Positions 1 to 9,479 of a stretch of 64,000 bases of DNA are shown piece after piece. Made by a program: the position numbers and the translations under genes. Numbering within the stretch: the stretch's first letter is position 1; each line of letters begins with the position of its first letter. The notes beneath the pieces are model-generated. The model was not told the origin of the DNA and did not search any database. It saw only the letters and a list, made by a program, of their open reading frames with translations. Origin of the DNA: Roseofilum reptotaenium CS-1145 (GTDB taxonomy: Bacteria; Cyanobacteriota; Cyanobacteriia; Cyanobacteriales; Desertifilaceae); contig NZ_JAQMUE010000070.1 in NCBI RefSeq assembly GCF_028330985.1, positions 55,519 through 119,518 of the forward strand, written 5' to 3'.

Positions 1-1017
1 ATTGTCCCCTTAATGGGACGATTGACCCTCAAAGGCTTAACTCTAGAAGAAGTCGAGGAGAAATTACGCTTTGGGTTAAATCAATTTGTGGTTGAACCTG
101 ATGTCTTGGTTACTCTAGGCAATCGTAGACCCGTTGAAGCGATTATTACCGGTGAAGTCTTGCGACCAGGAACCTATCCTCTACCTTCTGCCCCCCTTCC
201 TTTAGTCGCTGATGCTCTGGTAGCGGCTGGAGGATCTACTCAGTCGGCTGACTTGCGTAACATTATTATTCGTCGAACTTTGCTAGATGGTTCAGTCCTA
301 GAAGCTTCTGTAGATTTACTCACTCCCCTTAAATATGGGCAGCGAATCCAGGATCTGCGGCTTGAAGATGGGGATGTCATTATTGTGCCTAAAATTGATT
401 TTAATGATATCGACTACGATCATCAGTTAGCGGCAGAATCCAATTTATCCCAACCCACGATTGCTATTGATGTTGTGCGCTATACAACCAATAATGTGGG
501 GTCAATTACATTACCGAATGGCAGTACCTTTGCTGATGCGATTACGGCGATCGGGCCCAATTTTGAAGAAGCTAAATTGAGTAAAGTGGGGTTGATTCGC
601 TTTGACCAAGAACAGGGACGAGTGGTAACCAAAGTTATTAATGCTCGGAGTGTCATATTAGGCGATGTTTCCCAAAATATTCGCTTGCTAGATAATGACA
701 TTATCGTAGTCAATCGCAACTTATTATCGAGACTGAGCGTAACTCTAACTCGAATTACCCGACCGTTTCAAGATGTCCTCACCTTTCTCCTCTTTTGGCG
801 GCAATTCCGAGATAATGTCACTGATGTCTTTACCGTTGATACCAACCTGAATAATCCATCTCCCTCTCCTGCCCCTACTCCTACTCCCACACCAACACCT
901 GGAACTACCCCCACACCAACACCGGGGACTACCCCTTCACCTACTCCAGCTCCATCGCCAGCACCTTCACCAGCACCAGCACCAGCGCCTGCCCCAGCCC
1001 CCTCTCCAAGCCAGTAA
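1..1017 (+). CDS. Polysaccharide export protein, Wza/SLBB family (5' end cut by window edge)
   Basis: The reading frame is open from base 1, so the gene starts upstream and about the last 338 codons are visible. The first residues (IVPLMGRLTLKGLT) match the end of a poly_export domain. They are followed by an SLBB-type segment (NRRPVEAIITGEVLRPGTYPL) and further SLBB-like sequence around AIDVVRYTTNNVGSITLPNG. The C-terminus (about residues 275-334 counted from the ATG at 13) is a Pro/Ser/Ala/Thr-rich low-complexity tail. Proteins of this family form the outer-membrane/periplasmic part of capsule or exopolysaccharide export. The Wzc-like gene starts 75 bp downstream on the same strand, which supports a shared export function. 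The Pro-rich tail is a guess at a cell-wall spacer. Confidence 0.88.
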   Translation: MVPLMGRLTLKGLTLEEVEEKLRFGLNQFVVEPDVLVTLGNRRPVEAIITGEVLRPGTYPLPSAPLPLVADALVAAGGSTQSADLRNIIIRRTLLDGSVLEASVDLLTPLKYGQRIQDLRLEDGDVIIVPKIDFNDIDYDHQLAAESNLSQPTIAIDVVRYTTNNVGSITLPNGSTFADAITAIGPNFEEAKLSKVGLIRFDQEQGRVVTKVINARSVILGDVSQNIRLLDNDIIVVNRNLLSRLSVTLTRITRPFQDVLTFLLFWRQFRDNVTDVFTVDTNLNNPSPSPAPTPTPTPTPGTTPTPTPGTTPSPTPAPSPAPSPAPAPAPAPAPSPSQ

Positions 1018-1092
1018 ATCCCTTTTCTTCAAGCTAGCTTAGGTTAAAGTAGAAATGAGGGACTTGTATTTGTAAGTAGCCTGGATAGAACT

Positions 1093-3375
1093 ATGACTTC
1101 ACCGCTGATCAAAAAATATAAAATCGCCTTTGGAAAATATTGGTTAACTATTCCCATTGGGCTGATGATAGGGGCACTTGGGGGTGGAGGATTTGCGGTG
1201 CTTCAACCCCCACAAGGACTCCCCAGTTATCGATTTCAATCTGTCTTGCAAATTACTACTCCTCCCATAACGATTTCGGAAACCGGAACAGCTATCCAGG
1301 CCCAAAGTGAACAGCTTGAAGAAAATGCCCAAGAGTTACTCTTAACGAATGAGGTCTTACAAACAGTTGCCGAGCATCCCAAAATCCAGATTGACCCTAG
1401 GGATTTACGGAAAGGATCTTCAATTAGATATAACAGGAAAACCCCATCCTTTTTATATGTATATGTGACCTGGGATAATAGATCTCAGGGTAAACAAATC
1501 ACTGAATTGTTAGTGCAGGAAGTAATTCAGCAAAGCCGTCGCCTTAATACCAGTCGCTTGCGAGCAATTATTGAAACCCTAAATGAGCGCTTACCAAAGG
1601 TAGTAGAAGAGCTACGCAAGGCGGAAAATGAGCTAGAAGTGTTTGTTCGGCAAACGGAGTTTGCTGAAATAAAACGGACTCAACTTCCGGGATCAATTAC
1701 GCAAAATGAGCAGCAGCAGCGACAGTTAGAATTGCAAATTGAGACCGTGGCGACCCAAATGGCGAGTCTGCAACAGCAGTTGGGTTTAAATCCCGATCAA
1801 GCCTATGCTTCAGCCGCCTTAAGTGCCGATCCGATTATTGGCCGGTTGCGCACTCAGCTCTATGAGTTAGAGTCTCAAGAATTATTGCTCAGTCAAACCC
1901 TGCGCCCGGATAATCCACAGATGGTCGAGTTAAGGCGACAATTGGCATCAACGGAAAATTTGTTAACGGTGCGAGCGGCTGAGGTAGTTGGAGGGGACGG
2001 ATTGGCTGCACCATTGAGAAGTGGTGAGCAAATTCGTAAGGATAGTAGCCTCGATCCGGCTAGGCAGGCGATCGCCCAAGAATTGGTGGGACTCAAAACC
2101 CAGAAAGAAACCTTAGAAAAAGAATTAGCGGTTGCCAAAACCATTGCCACAGAATTGATCCAGGAATATGCTGGGTTGCCCAACACGCAAGCAGAACGGG
2201 CGAGATTAGAACAACAGGTGATCTTGACCAAACAGTTTTATGACACGATTCAAGCCAAACTGATTGATGCTCAAACGGCTGAAGCGGAAACTGTGGGCAA
2301 TTTAAATATTGCTCAACCTCCCAGACTAGGCGAAAAGATTACCCCTCCAGCCCCTTTACCCATTATGCTGCTCCTACCAGCAGGGGCAGTCGGGGGTATG
2401 ATTTTGGGTGCAGGAGCCATCTTTGGCTTGGGTATGGTTTTAGCCAGCACTATGCAAACGCTGGAAGATATTCAAGCCTTTGTTACCGAGCGAGAAGTGC
2501 AAATTTTGGGGATTTTACCCTTTGTGGAAGAGTGGGATGGTTCTGGGGGAGAAGTTCCCATGATGCTCTCTCGCCATTCTCCCTATTTGGATAGTTATGA
2601 ACGGTTCCGCTCTACCCTGCGGCAAGTGGAAGAAAAACCGAAAGTAGTGTTAGTCACCAGTTGCGATCGCCAGGAAGGAAAAAGTGTGACCGCCTACAAT
2701 TTGGCGATCGCCTCCGCTAGAGCCGGAAAACGTACCCTCCTCATCGAAGCCGACTTACGCAACCCGTCCAATGCCGAAATCCTCAAAATTGTTCCCGATT
2801 CCAACTCCACCCTTGAACCTCTGCGCTACTATAGCCAAATTAGTGACTGTATTCGCCTGGTTCCCAATATTGAAAACCTCTACATGGTTCCCAGTTTTGG
2901 CCCCTATGAATATGCAGCCGCTGTGGTGGAATCAGCAGAAATGCGTCTTCTCCTCGAAGATGCCCGTAAACGGTTTGACTTTGTCGTCGTTGATGCTTCT
3001 GCCCTCAACCTCTGTAACGATCCTCTAATTCTAGAGCGCTATACCGATGGCATAATCCTCGTCACCCGTGCCGGTTATACCGTCAGTAACGATTTAGCCG
3101 ACAAAATTGACCTCCTAGAAGATTCGGAAGACTACCGTTTATTGGGCGTTGTCATTAATGCAGAGGAAATGAATATTCAGCCCCTTCCTCCACCTCCAAT
3201 CATCGAAACGCCTGACCTCAATAAAGAGGCTGACTCTGAACCGATCCTCAATGGTTATAAGGGAAGTTATCACTCTTATAGTAATGGTCATAACGGCCAT
3301 AACGGTCGTAACGGTCATAATGGTAATGGCAAGACTCCCACATCACGACCTGGAGAAAAAAGCACAAAACCATAA
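1093..3375 (+). CDS. Polysaccharide co-polymerase / BY-kinase-like Wzc family protein
   Basis: This 760-residue inner-membrane protein has a TM helix near residues 17-38, a long coiled-coil periplasmic part (Gln/Glu/Leu-rich, about 170-410) and a second TM near 420-450. A cytoplasmic MinD/BY-kinase-like domain follows, with a Walker A motif (DRQEGKSVTAYN, about 525-536), a Walker A' motif (LLIEADLRNP) and VVVDASAL. The family controls chain length and export of polysaccharide with Wza-type partners, and such a gene lies just upstream. The tail is Asn/Gly/His-rich (repeated NGHNGR) with few tyrosines, so the classical Tyr-cluster autophosphorylation tail is not obvious. It starts at an ATG after an AT-rich spacer. 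Confidence 0.92.
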   Translation: MTSPLIKKYKIAFGKYWLTIPIGLMIGALGGGGFAVLQPPQGLPSYRFQSVLQITTPPITISETGTAIQAQSEQLEENAQELLLTNEVLQTVAEHPKIQIDPRDLRKGSSIRYNRKTPSFLYVYVTWDNRSQGKQITELLVQEVIQQSRRLNTSRLRAIIETLNERLPKVVEELRKAENELEVFVRQTEFAEIKRTQLPGSITQNEQQQRQLELQIETVATQMASLQQQLGLNPDQAYASAALSADPIIGRLRTQLYELESQELLLSQTLRPDNPQMVELRRQLASTENLLTVRAAEVVGGDGLAAPLRSGEQIRKDSSLDPARQAIAQELVGLKTQKETLEKELAVAKTIATELIQEYAGLPNTQAERARLEQQVILTKQFYDTIQAKLIDAQTAEAETVGNLNIAQPPRLGEKITPPAPLPIMLLLPAGAVGGMILGAGAIFGLGMVLASTMQTLEDIQAFVTEREVQILGILPFVEEWDGSGGEVPMMLSRHSPYLDSYERFRSTLRQVEEKPKVVLVTSCDRQEGKSVTAYNLAIASARAGKRTLLIEADLRNPSNAEILKIVPDSNSTLEPLRYYSQISDCIRLVPNIENLYMVPSFGPYEYAAAVVESAEMRLLLEDARKRFDFVVVDASALNLCNDPLILERYTDGIILVTRAGYTVSNDLADKIDLLEDSEDYRLLGVVINAEEMNIQPLPPPPIIETPDLNKEADSEPILNGYKGSYHSYSNGHNGHNGRNGHNGNGKTPTSRPGEKSTKP

Positions 3376-3528
3376 CCTCACCGAACCGGATGCAGGAACT
3401 CATTGGAGAAAGGATCAACAGGGGTTTGATATTCTATGAAGAATTTTCAGATACAATAACTGGGCAAACCCTTTCCTCCCATTTGATCCTGAAGGAGCGC
3501 TCTTCACCCATTTGAACCTTTGAACCCA

Positions 3529-4557
3529 ATGACTCAGTTCAAAACTGCCTTTACGATTTTTTTAAGCCTCATTGTTGAAGCTTTTCCTTTTCTCTTACTG
3601 GGAGTCATCCTCTCTAGTGCGCTCCTGTTTTTTGTCGATGAGCGCAAACTGCTACAATTGATTCCCAAACAACCCTTACTCGGAGCGTTAGCAGGAAGTG
3701 CGATTGGCTTTCTGTTTCCGGTATGTGAATGTGGTAATGTACCCGTTGCTCGCCGATTCTTGCTTCAGGGCTTTCCCCCTTCAGTGGCAGTAGGCTTTTT
3801 GCTGGCTGCACCGACCATTAATCCGGTGGTGATTTGGTCAACTTGGACCGCCTTTCGAGACCAACCGGAGTTGGTCGTATTTCGGGTCATCTTTTCGTTG
3901 ATCATTGCGACAGGAATTGCTTGGATCTTCAGTTCACAAGCTGATTTACGCCCTTTGTTGCAGCCGGGTATGGTGCGTTTAATGCCGGCTTGCGATCTTA
4001 AAGGCTCTGACTGGGATGAACAAAAAGATGAATCCTTGTCCCTCTTGGCATCGGGAACCTATATTATTGGCGAGCAAGGCAAACGGCTAAAGCTGGATGA
4101 GTCGAGTTGGGAAATGACCCAATTATCTCAGGATTTAGTCAAGCAGCCTTGGTCTTATCGCTGGCGCTTGTTTATGGATAATGCTCTACAGGAATTACGG
4201 GAGCTGGGGGGAGTATTAGTGATTGGCAGTGCGATCGCCGCTTTGATTCAAGTAGGAATGCCTCGCGATCTCATCCTAGCGGTAGGTACCGGACCTGTAA
4301 CCTCAATTGTTGCCATGATGATTTTAGGGGCAGTGGTCTCGATTTGTTCTACTGTTGATGCCTTTTTTGCCCTCTCCTTTGCCTCCACATTTACCAGCGC
4401 TTCATTATTAGCTTTTCTGGTCTTTGGACCGATGATTGATATCAAAAGTGTAGGCTTGATGTTATCGATGTTCAAACCCAGGGCGATTATCTATTTATTG
4501 GTTTTAGCAGCCCAGTTAACTTTTGTGTTGACCTTTCTCTATCACATGGTTGATTAA
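3529..4557 (+). CDS. DUF318/UPF0718 family permease (ArsP/YraQ-like)
   Basis: This multi-spanning membrane protein of about 342 residues has hydrophobic segments throughout. A conserved CECGNVPVARRF motif is followed by a PTINPVV motif, and a second half-repeat contains GAVVSICSTVDAFFALSF, the layout of the DUF318/YraQ permease family that includes ArsP. I chose the ATG at 3529 over the in-frame TTG at 3520. The substrate cannot be told from sequence. The next gene, 9 bp downstream, is the TIGR03943/DUF1980-type protein commonly paired with these permeases, so the two probably form one transporter unit. Confidence 0.85.
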   Translation: MTQFKTAFTIFLSLIVEAFPFLLLGVILSSALLFFVDERKLLQLIPKQPLLGALAGSAIGFLFPVCECGNVPVARRFLLQGFPPSVAVGFLLAAPTINPVVIWSTWTAFRDQPELVVFRVIFSLIIATGIAWIFSSQADLRPLLQPGMVRLMPACDLKGSDWDEQKDESLSLLASGTYIIGEQGKRLKLDESSWEMTQLSQDLVKQPWSYRWRLFMDNALQELRELGGVLVIGSAIAALIQVGMPRDLILAVGTGPVTSIVAMMILGAVVSICSTVDAFFALSFASTFTSASLLAFLVFGPMIDIKSVGLMLSMFKPRAIIYLLVLAAQLTFVLTFLYHMVD

Positions 4558-4566
4558 TTTTTAAGA

Positions 4567-5349
4567 ATGATGAATCAATTCCGTTTGCCTCAGCGTTGGC
4601 TTCCCACCTTAGATGTGGTCACCACCGGATTATGGGGATTTTTATTAATCAAATTATGGGTCAGTGGAGAATTGAATTTACTGATTCACCCAGCCTACCA
4701 TTGGCTGATCATTATTGCTGGAGTCTGTTTACTTGGACTCAGTGGAGTGAAGGGATGGCAACTGTGGAAGCATTACCAAAAAAGTTTGGTTGACCGTCCT
4801 CGAAATGCCGCCAATGTGAGAGAGCATGTGAGCTTATTACCCCAGAGCTTAAGCTGCTATCTGTTATTATTTACCGCCATTGTTGGTCTAACGGTTAGAC
4901 CTCAAGCGTTTACTTCAGAAACGGCTTTGAAGCGGGGAGTTAATGATTTTATCCCGATTACTGAAATCACACCTCAGTCATTTACAAATGTGACTAAACC
5001 AGAGGATAGATCTTTGGTGGAATGGGTGAGAACATTGAATGTGTATCCTGAACCCGATGCCTATACAGGGCAAAATGTGCAGGTGAGTGGATTTGTGATT
5101 CACCCTCCAGATTTTCCGCCGGAATATGGATTAGTTTCTCGATTTATTATTACGTGTTGCGCCGCAGATGCTTATCCTATTGGTTTACCGGTCAAGTTTC
5201 CAGAATCTCGCGAAACCTATGCTCAAGATAGTTGGGTGGAAATTAAGGGAGCAATGGCGACTGAAGTTTTGAATGATAATCGCAAGTTGGTGATTGTCGC
5301 TCAGGAGGTGCAACCAATTCCAGAACCCAAAAATCCTTATAACTATTAA
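4567..5349 (+). CDS. TIGR03943 / DUF1980-type putative permease subunit
   Basis: The 260-residue protein has three predicted N-terminal membrane segments (about 14-32, 38-56, 92-110). A soluble C-terminal domain contains VQVSGFVIHPPDFPPEYGLVSRFIITCCAADAYPIG, a Cys-Cys-Ala-Ala-Asp core typical of the DUF1980 C-terminal domain. It begins 9 bp after the permease stop and is almost certainly co-transcribed with it. The double Cys could bind metal or a thiol-linked ligand, which is inference. The biochemical role of the family is not established. Confidence 0.85.
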   Translation: MMNQFRLPQRWLPTLDVVTTGLWGFLLIKLWVSGELNLLIHPAYHWLIIIAGVCLLGLSGVKGWQLWKHYQKSLVDRPRNAANVREHVSLLPQSLSCYLLLFTAIVGLTVRPQAFTSETALKRGVNDFIPITEITPQSFTNVTKPEDRSLVEWVRTLNVYPEPDAYTGQNVQVSGFVIHPPDFPPEYGLVSRFIITCCAADAYPIGLPVKFPESRETYAQDSWVEIKGAMATEVLNDNRKLVIVAQEVQPIPEPKNPYNY

Positions 5350-5368
5350 TTAAAACATTGATGAAAGA

Positions 5369-6874
5369 ATGAATATTCCCAACTATTTAATGGATTTTTA
5401 CGTTGATAAAATCCAGCCAAAAGTCAAGGATTGGCAACCGCTCGATCGAGTTGTGGTCAGTGTAGTCAGTGTTCTTTTTGTCATCATGTTGCTTTTGATT
5501 ATTACAGGCAGCAATGCGGCTCCTAGAGTGAGAGCTTTCACGTGGAATGATCAAGTCATTACAGCAAAAGACAAGGCATTTATCCTGCAATTTAGCCATC
5601 CGATGGATCGGGAAAGCGTAGAGAATAATCTTAAAATTGAACCTTCGTTATCGGGTAAAACGAGTTGGGCGGGTCGGCGGATGGCTTATACATTAAATAA
5701 ACCTGCGCCCTATGGCACTCAATTCAAGATACAAATTGAAGGGGCAAAAGATCAATATTCTGATGTGAGAAAAGGGACCATAATTCAACCCTTTGTTGGT
5801 GAATTTAGAACTCGCGATCGCGTGTTTGTCTATATTGGCAATGAAAATGAAGAGTCTGGGCGCTTAATTCTGTATAACCTGACTCAGAATCATCTAGAGA
5901 TTCTCACTCCTCCTAATCTAGTCGTGATGGACTTTAAGCCTTATCCCGATCGCCATCGCATCCTATTTTCCGCGCGAGATACTGAAGAAGCGGCTGATGA
6001 AATTATTGAGCAAAAACTCTACACAACTACTACAGGCTTAAAATCCGGGGAAAATGCGGGTATTGTGGATGAAGTTTTAAACAACGAAACCCATCAAAAC
6101 CTGGCCTTTGATCTGTCTCCTGACGGTCAAACTATTGTGGTACAACGGGTGAATCGTGAAGATCCGAGCGACTTTGGACTATGGCTGATTCCAGAACAAG
6201 GAGACCCCTATCCCCTTGAAAATCAACCGGGAGGAGAGTTTTTAATTACTCCCGATTCCCAGGCGATTGCCCTGCTCCAAGGAGAAGGGGTTGCTCTCCT
6301 TCCCCTCTATCCGGATCAATCTGAATCGACGAACCAACCGTTAAATTTTCTGCCTAAATTTGGTCAAGTGCTCAGTTTTGCGCCAGATGGTTCAGCCGCT
6401 ACAATGATCAAATTTAATCCCGATTATACGCGATCGCTCTATCTAATTACCAACCAAGGAACTGAAAAAGAACTGCTCAAAACCAATGGCTCAATTCGAG
6501 AATGCGAATTTGACCCTACCCAAACCACACTCTACTGTCTACTCTCCAAACTATTACCTGGAGAACTCTACCAAGAACTGCCCTATATTACTGCCATTAA
6601 TCTAGAAACCACTGAGCAAATTCCCTTAATTGGTCTACCGAATCAACGGGACATCCAGATGAGTTTATCCCCTGATGGAGTGGCTCTTCTATTCGATCAT
6701 AATCAAGCTGATATCCTAGAAGAATCACCTCCGCCTACCCCAGATAACTCACAGAACAATAACAGTAATCTTTGGATATTACCGATTATCGATGCTCAAA
6801 AACTAATGGAAGACCCCCAAATTAAGCCTGAAGTTCTGCCCTTAAAAGGCTTCTATCCCCAATGGTTACCTTAA
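5369..6874 (+). CDS. Membrane-anchored protein with Big_5-like Ig domain and TolB-like beta-propeller
   Basis: This 501-residue protein has one N-terminal TM helix (about 28-48), so most of it is probably extracytoplasmic. Residues about 52-150 resemble a Big_5 (SbsA-type) Ig-like domain (FILQFSHPMDRESVENNLKIEP). Residues about 155-500 carry repeated SPDGQTIV / TPDSQAIAL / APDGSAATM / SPDGVALLF strands, the signature of TolB/WD40-like propeller blades. It starts 19 bp after the transporter pair and may belong to the same transcript. The function is unknown; ligand or cell-wall binding is plausible. Confidence 0.72.
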   Translation: MNIPNYLMDFYVDKIQPKVKDWQPLDRVVVSVVSVLFVIMLLLIITGSNAAPRVRAFTWNDQVITAKDKAFILQFSHPMDRESVENNLKIEPSLSGKTSWAGRRMAYTLNKPAPYGTQFKIQIEGAKDQYSDVRKGTIIQPFVGEFRTRDRVFVYIGNENEESGRLILYNLTQNHLEILTPPNLVVMDFKPYPDRHRILFSARDTEEAADEIIEQKLYTTTTGLKSGENAGIVDEVLNNETHQNLAFDLSPDGQTIVVQRVNREDPSDFGLWLIPEQGDPYPLENQPGGEFLITPDSQAIALLQGEGVALLPLYPDQSESTNQPLNFLPKFGQVLSFAPDGSAATMIKFNPDYTRSLYLITNQGTEKELLKTNGSIRECEFDPTQTTLYCLLSKLLPGELYQELPYITAINLETTEQIPLIGLPNQRDIQMSLSPDGVALLFDHNQADILEESPPPTPDNSQNNNSNLWILPIIDAQKLMEDPQIKPEVLPLKGFYPQWLP

Positions 6875-7009
6875 GAAACTGATCCAATTGGGTTCTAATT
6901 TCCTCCTATGGTAAACCGGTTGAAAGTACACTAAGGGGGATTGGAGTAAAAGCTCCGGTCAATTCTAACCCGATTGTATTCCACTTCAGGGAACCCATCA
7001 CCAGTTTTC

Positions 7010-8761
7010 ATGGAAACACAAGAGCTACTCAATCGCTATCGACAAGGAGAACGGGATTTTGCCCATGTAGATCTCAGTGGAGCTAACCTCAGTGGTATGA
7101 ATCTGCGTCAAATTGATTTGACTGGAGCAGATTTAACTGGAGCCAATTTAACTTGGATATCCCTTAACGAAGCTAATCTTACCGGTGCTTGTTTTCGACA
7201 TGCTGACTTAAGTAATGCCGTTTTAACCAGTAGTCAGTTAAAGGGTTGTAATTGCAGTGGCGCTAATTTAACGAAGGCAGATTTACGGTTATCTCGAATG
7301 CAAGAGGCAGAACTCAATTGGGCAATCCTCACAGAAGCAGATTTAACGAGCGCAGATTTACAAAATTCCACCCTAGATCAAATTAATCTAGAGCGGGCAA
7401 AAATGACGAGTGTCAATTTAAGTAAAACTGAGTTAATGGAAGCGAATCTCCGTTATGCGAATTTAACGGGGGCGAATTTAACGGGGGCGAATTTACGGGA
7501 GAGTCACTTAGAGGAAGCGAATTTACGCAATGCCATTTTAGTTGAGGTGAATTTAACGGAGGCGAATTTACTCAACTGTTGTTTGCGATCGACTAATTTA
7601 ACTGGGGCGGATTTACATCGAGTGATTCTGACGGGGGCAGATTTAAGTGATGCCATTTTGGATCAAGCAGATTTGAGTCGGGCAGATTTAGCGGGAGCTT
7701 ATTTGCTGAAAACAAGTTTCAAGAATGCCCATTTATTGCGGACTAATTTAGAAGATGTTTATTTATTACAGGGTAATTTGAGTCATGCCAATTTACGCGG
7801 CTCTAATCTCAGAAGGGCGGATTTAAGTGGCTCTTATTTGAGTGATGCCAATTTGGGTGAAACTGATATGACGGATACGTTGTTACTAGAAACTCGATTA
7901 ATCCGGACGATTTTAGATGGTGCAAATTTAAACGGTGCTTGTATTCAAAATTGGAAAATTGAGGGCGTTGATTTATCTAAGGTTGTTTGTCATTATTTGT
8001 GGAGACGGTTTAATTTTACGACCAAAAGTCCAGCTAGTCGCTATCCAGTCGATCGCAACTTTGAGCCGGGAGAACTGGGTCAAGAATATCAAGAAAGTAG
8101 CACCACGATTGAAGTATGGTTTAGTGAACCGCCCAATTGGGAGGTTTTGATCCTAACTTTGGCGGAGTTGCAACAGGAGAATTTGGAGTTGCACTTAACG
8201 ATTGAGTCCTATGTCCCGATGGATCATCAGTATTTACTGCGATTATTGGCCAATCATGTAGTCAATGCCAAAATTATTTCTGAACAAATCCTAAATTTAT
8301 ATCCAGAAGTTAAAGAACGGTTTACGTTGTGTCGCCATCAATTGTTGGCGATGCTTAAGCATCCAAATTTACCGGTGTCTCGGCCAGTTGTGAATCAGAG
8401 TCCGCCCCCACCCCCTCCTCCTAAGCCGATGGCCGATCGCCAGCAGCAGTTGTATCAGGAAACCTCGAAGCAAATTAAGTCCATCCTGTTTTCACAAATG
8501 CCGGATCAGTTTGTGGATAATATCCAGCGGCTATTGAATTATTTGAAACAGGAAGGGATTGCCCTGGAGCAGCTCCAAAAAAAGGTGATTGTGTCAGCTA
8601 TTGTGCAACGATCGCAGCAAGATGAAGCCTTTCGAGAGAGTTTGATTCAATGGGAAAAGAAGGCTTCTCCAGAAATGCGGGTTTCCATGATGGGGAAGTC
8701 GGTACGGGTGGCGATCGCGATTTTGTGGAAAAAGCAGAAACAAGACAATTCCTCCGAGTAG
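7010..8761 (+). CDS. Pentapeptide-repeat protein with a C-terminal extension
   Basis: About 583 residues. The first ~310 are a long run of A(D/N)Lxx pentapeptide repeats (ANLTGADLTGANL and variants), which fold as a right-handed quadrilateral beta-helix. The unique C-terminal part (WFSEPPNWEVLILTLAELQQENLELHLTIES, then a PPPPPP linker and a helical end) resembles the domain seen after repeat modules in cyanobacterial signalling or effector proteins, but I do not recognise it by name. I prefer the ATG at 7010 (METQELLNRYRQ) over the upstream in-frame TTG at 6974. Repeat-coding DNA is locally repetitive (gcgaatttaacggg units near 7,450-7,500). Confidence 0.9.
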   Translation: METQELLNRYRQGERDFAHVDLSGANLSGMNLRQIDLTGADLTGANLTWISLNEANLTGACFRHADLSNAVLTSSQLKGCNCSGANLTKADLRLSRMQEAELNWAILTEADLTSADLQNSTLDQINLERAKMTSVNLSKTELMEANLRYANLTGANLTGANLRESHLEEANLRNAILVEVNLTEANLLNCCLRSTNLTGADLHRVILTGADLSDAILDQADLSRADLAGAYLLKTSFKNAHLLRTNLEDVYLLQGNLSHANLRGSNLRRADLSGSYLSDANLGETDMTDTLLLETRLIRTILDGANLNGACIQNWKIEGVDLSKVVCHYLWRRFNFTTKSPASRYPVDRNFEPGELGQEYQESSTTIEVWFSEPPNWEVLILTLAELQQENLELHLTIESYVPMDHQYLLRLLANHVVNAKIISEQILNLYPEVKERFTLCRHQLLAMLKHPNLPVSRPVVNQSPPPPPPPKPMADRQQQLYQETSKQIKSILFSQMPDQFVDNIQRLLNYLKQEGIALEQLQKKVIVSAIVQRSQQDEAFRESLIQWEKKASPEMRVSMMGKSVRVAIAILWKKQKQDNSSE

Positions 8762-8912
8762 AAAGGCATCAAGGCGATCGCTCGATCGCCCCTCTATTCC
8801 CTGCCGATTGACGAGCCACCCCCTTGATCATTGATACTCAATCGCGGATAATTATTATAAAGCGGGCTAAAAAGCCTAATCAGAGACACAAAATCGATAG
8901 GGGGATTGAGTC

Positions 8913-9371
8913 ATGGCAGCCAGTGATGACTTCAAAGCCGCGCTCAAAGCCGGAAAGATCAAAGATGCTCTACAAATCGCTCTGAGCGAAGCGATCGAAC
9001 TCGATATTAAAACCTGGGTTGCCGATGGCGTTCACTATGAACGTACTGCTCAATCTCATCCCACTGACTCAACTACTCCAGAGCCTTCAACATCGGGTTA
9101 TCGGATGCGTACTCGCATTAATATTGTTGAAGGCAAAATCGATACAGAAGTCGGGAGCCACTTTGTGGGTAATGGTCCTTATACCGAGCTAAAAGACTTT
9201 CACATGAGTCAAATAGACGAAAGCCGGGATATTCTGGAACAAAACTTAGATAATCTAGAGCAACTCTTTGCTATCTTGGCAGCAAGCATGAAGAAAATCT
9301 CTTCTGCTCAAGCCGCCCAACTCTCTAGCTCGAAATCATCTAACCTACTCAAGGGTCAGATGGATTCGTAA
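8913..9371 (+). CDS. Unrecognised small protein; paralogue of the N-terminal domain of the next gene
   Basis: 152 residues. Residues 1-120 match the N-terminus of the following large gene almost position by position: AASDDFKAALKAGKIKDAL versus AATDDFREAIKAGELLEAL, then GYRMRTRINIVEGKIDTEVGSHFVGNGPYTEL versus its counterpart. The shared domain looks like a helical hairpin with an SE(A/S)IEL motif, followed by a beta-rich core and a C-terminal helix. No TM or signal peptide is visible. It is first in a co-directional run of four genes (8913-14992). I do not recognise the family. A tandem duplication with later growth of an acidic tail in the second copy is the simplest history. Confidence 0.85.
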   Translation: MAASDDFKAALKAGKIKDALQIALSEAIELDIKTWVADGVHYERTAQSHPTDSTTPEPSTSGYRMRTRINIVEGKIDTEVGSHFVGNGPYTELKDFHMSQIDESRDILEQNLDNLEQLFAILAASMKKISSAQAAQLSSSKSSNLLKGQMDS

Positions 9372-9479
9372 GAAGGGTATCAAACCTGTGCAAATTCAGA
9401 TAGCATAGACAGAGGTTCAGGTTTGCTCAAGTGGGGTCGAGTATCGGCTTCCGGCATCGATTAACGAGGAACTATCATC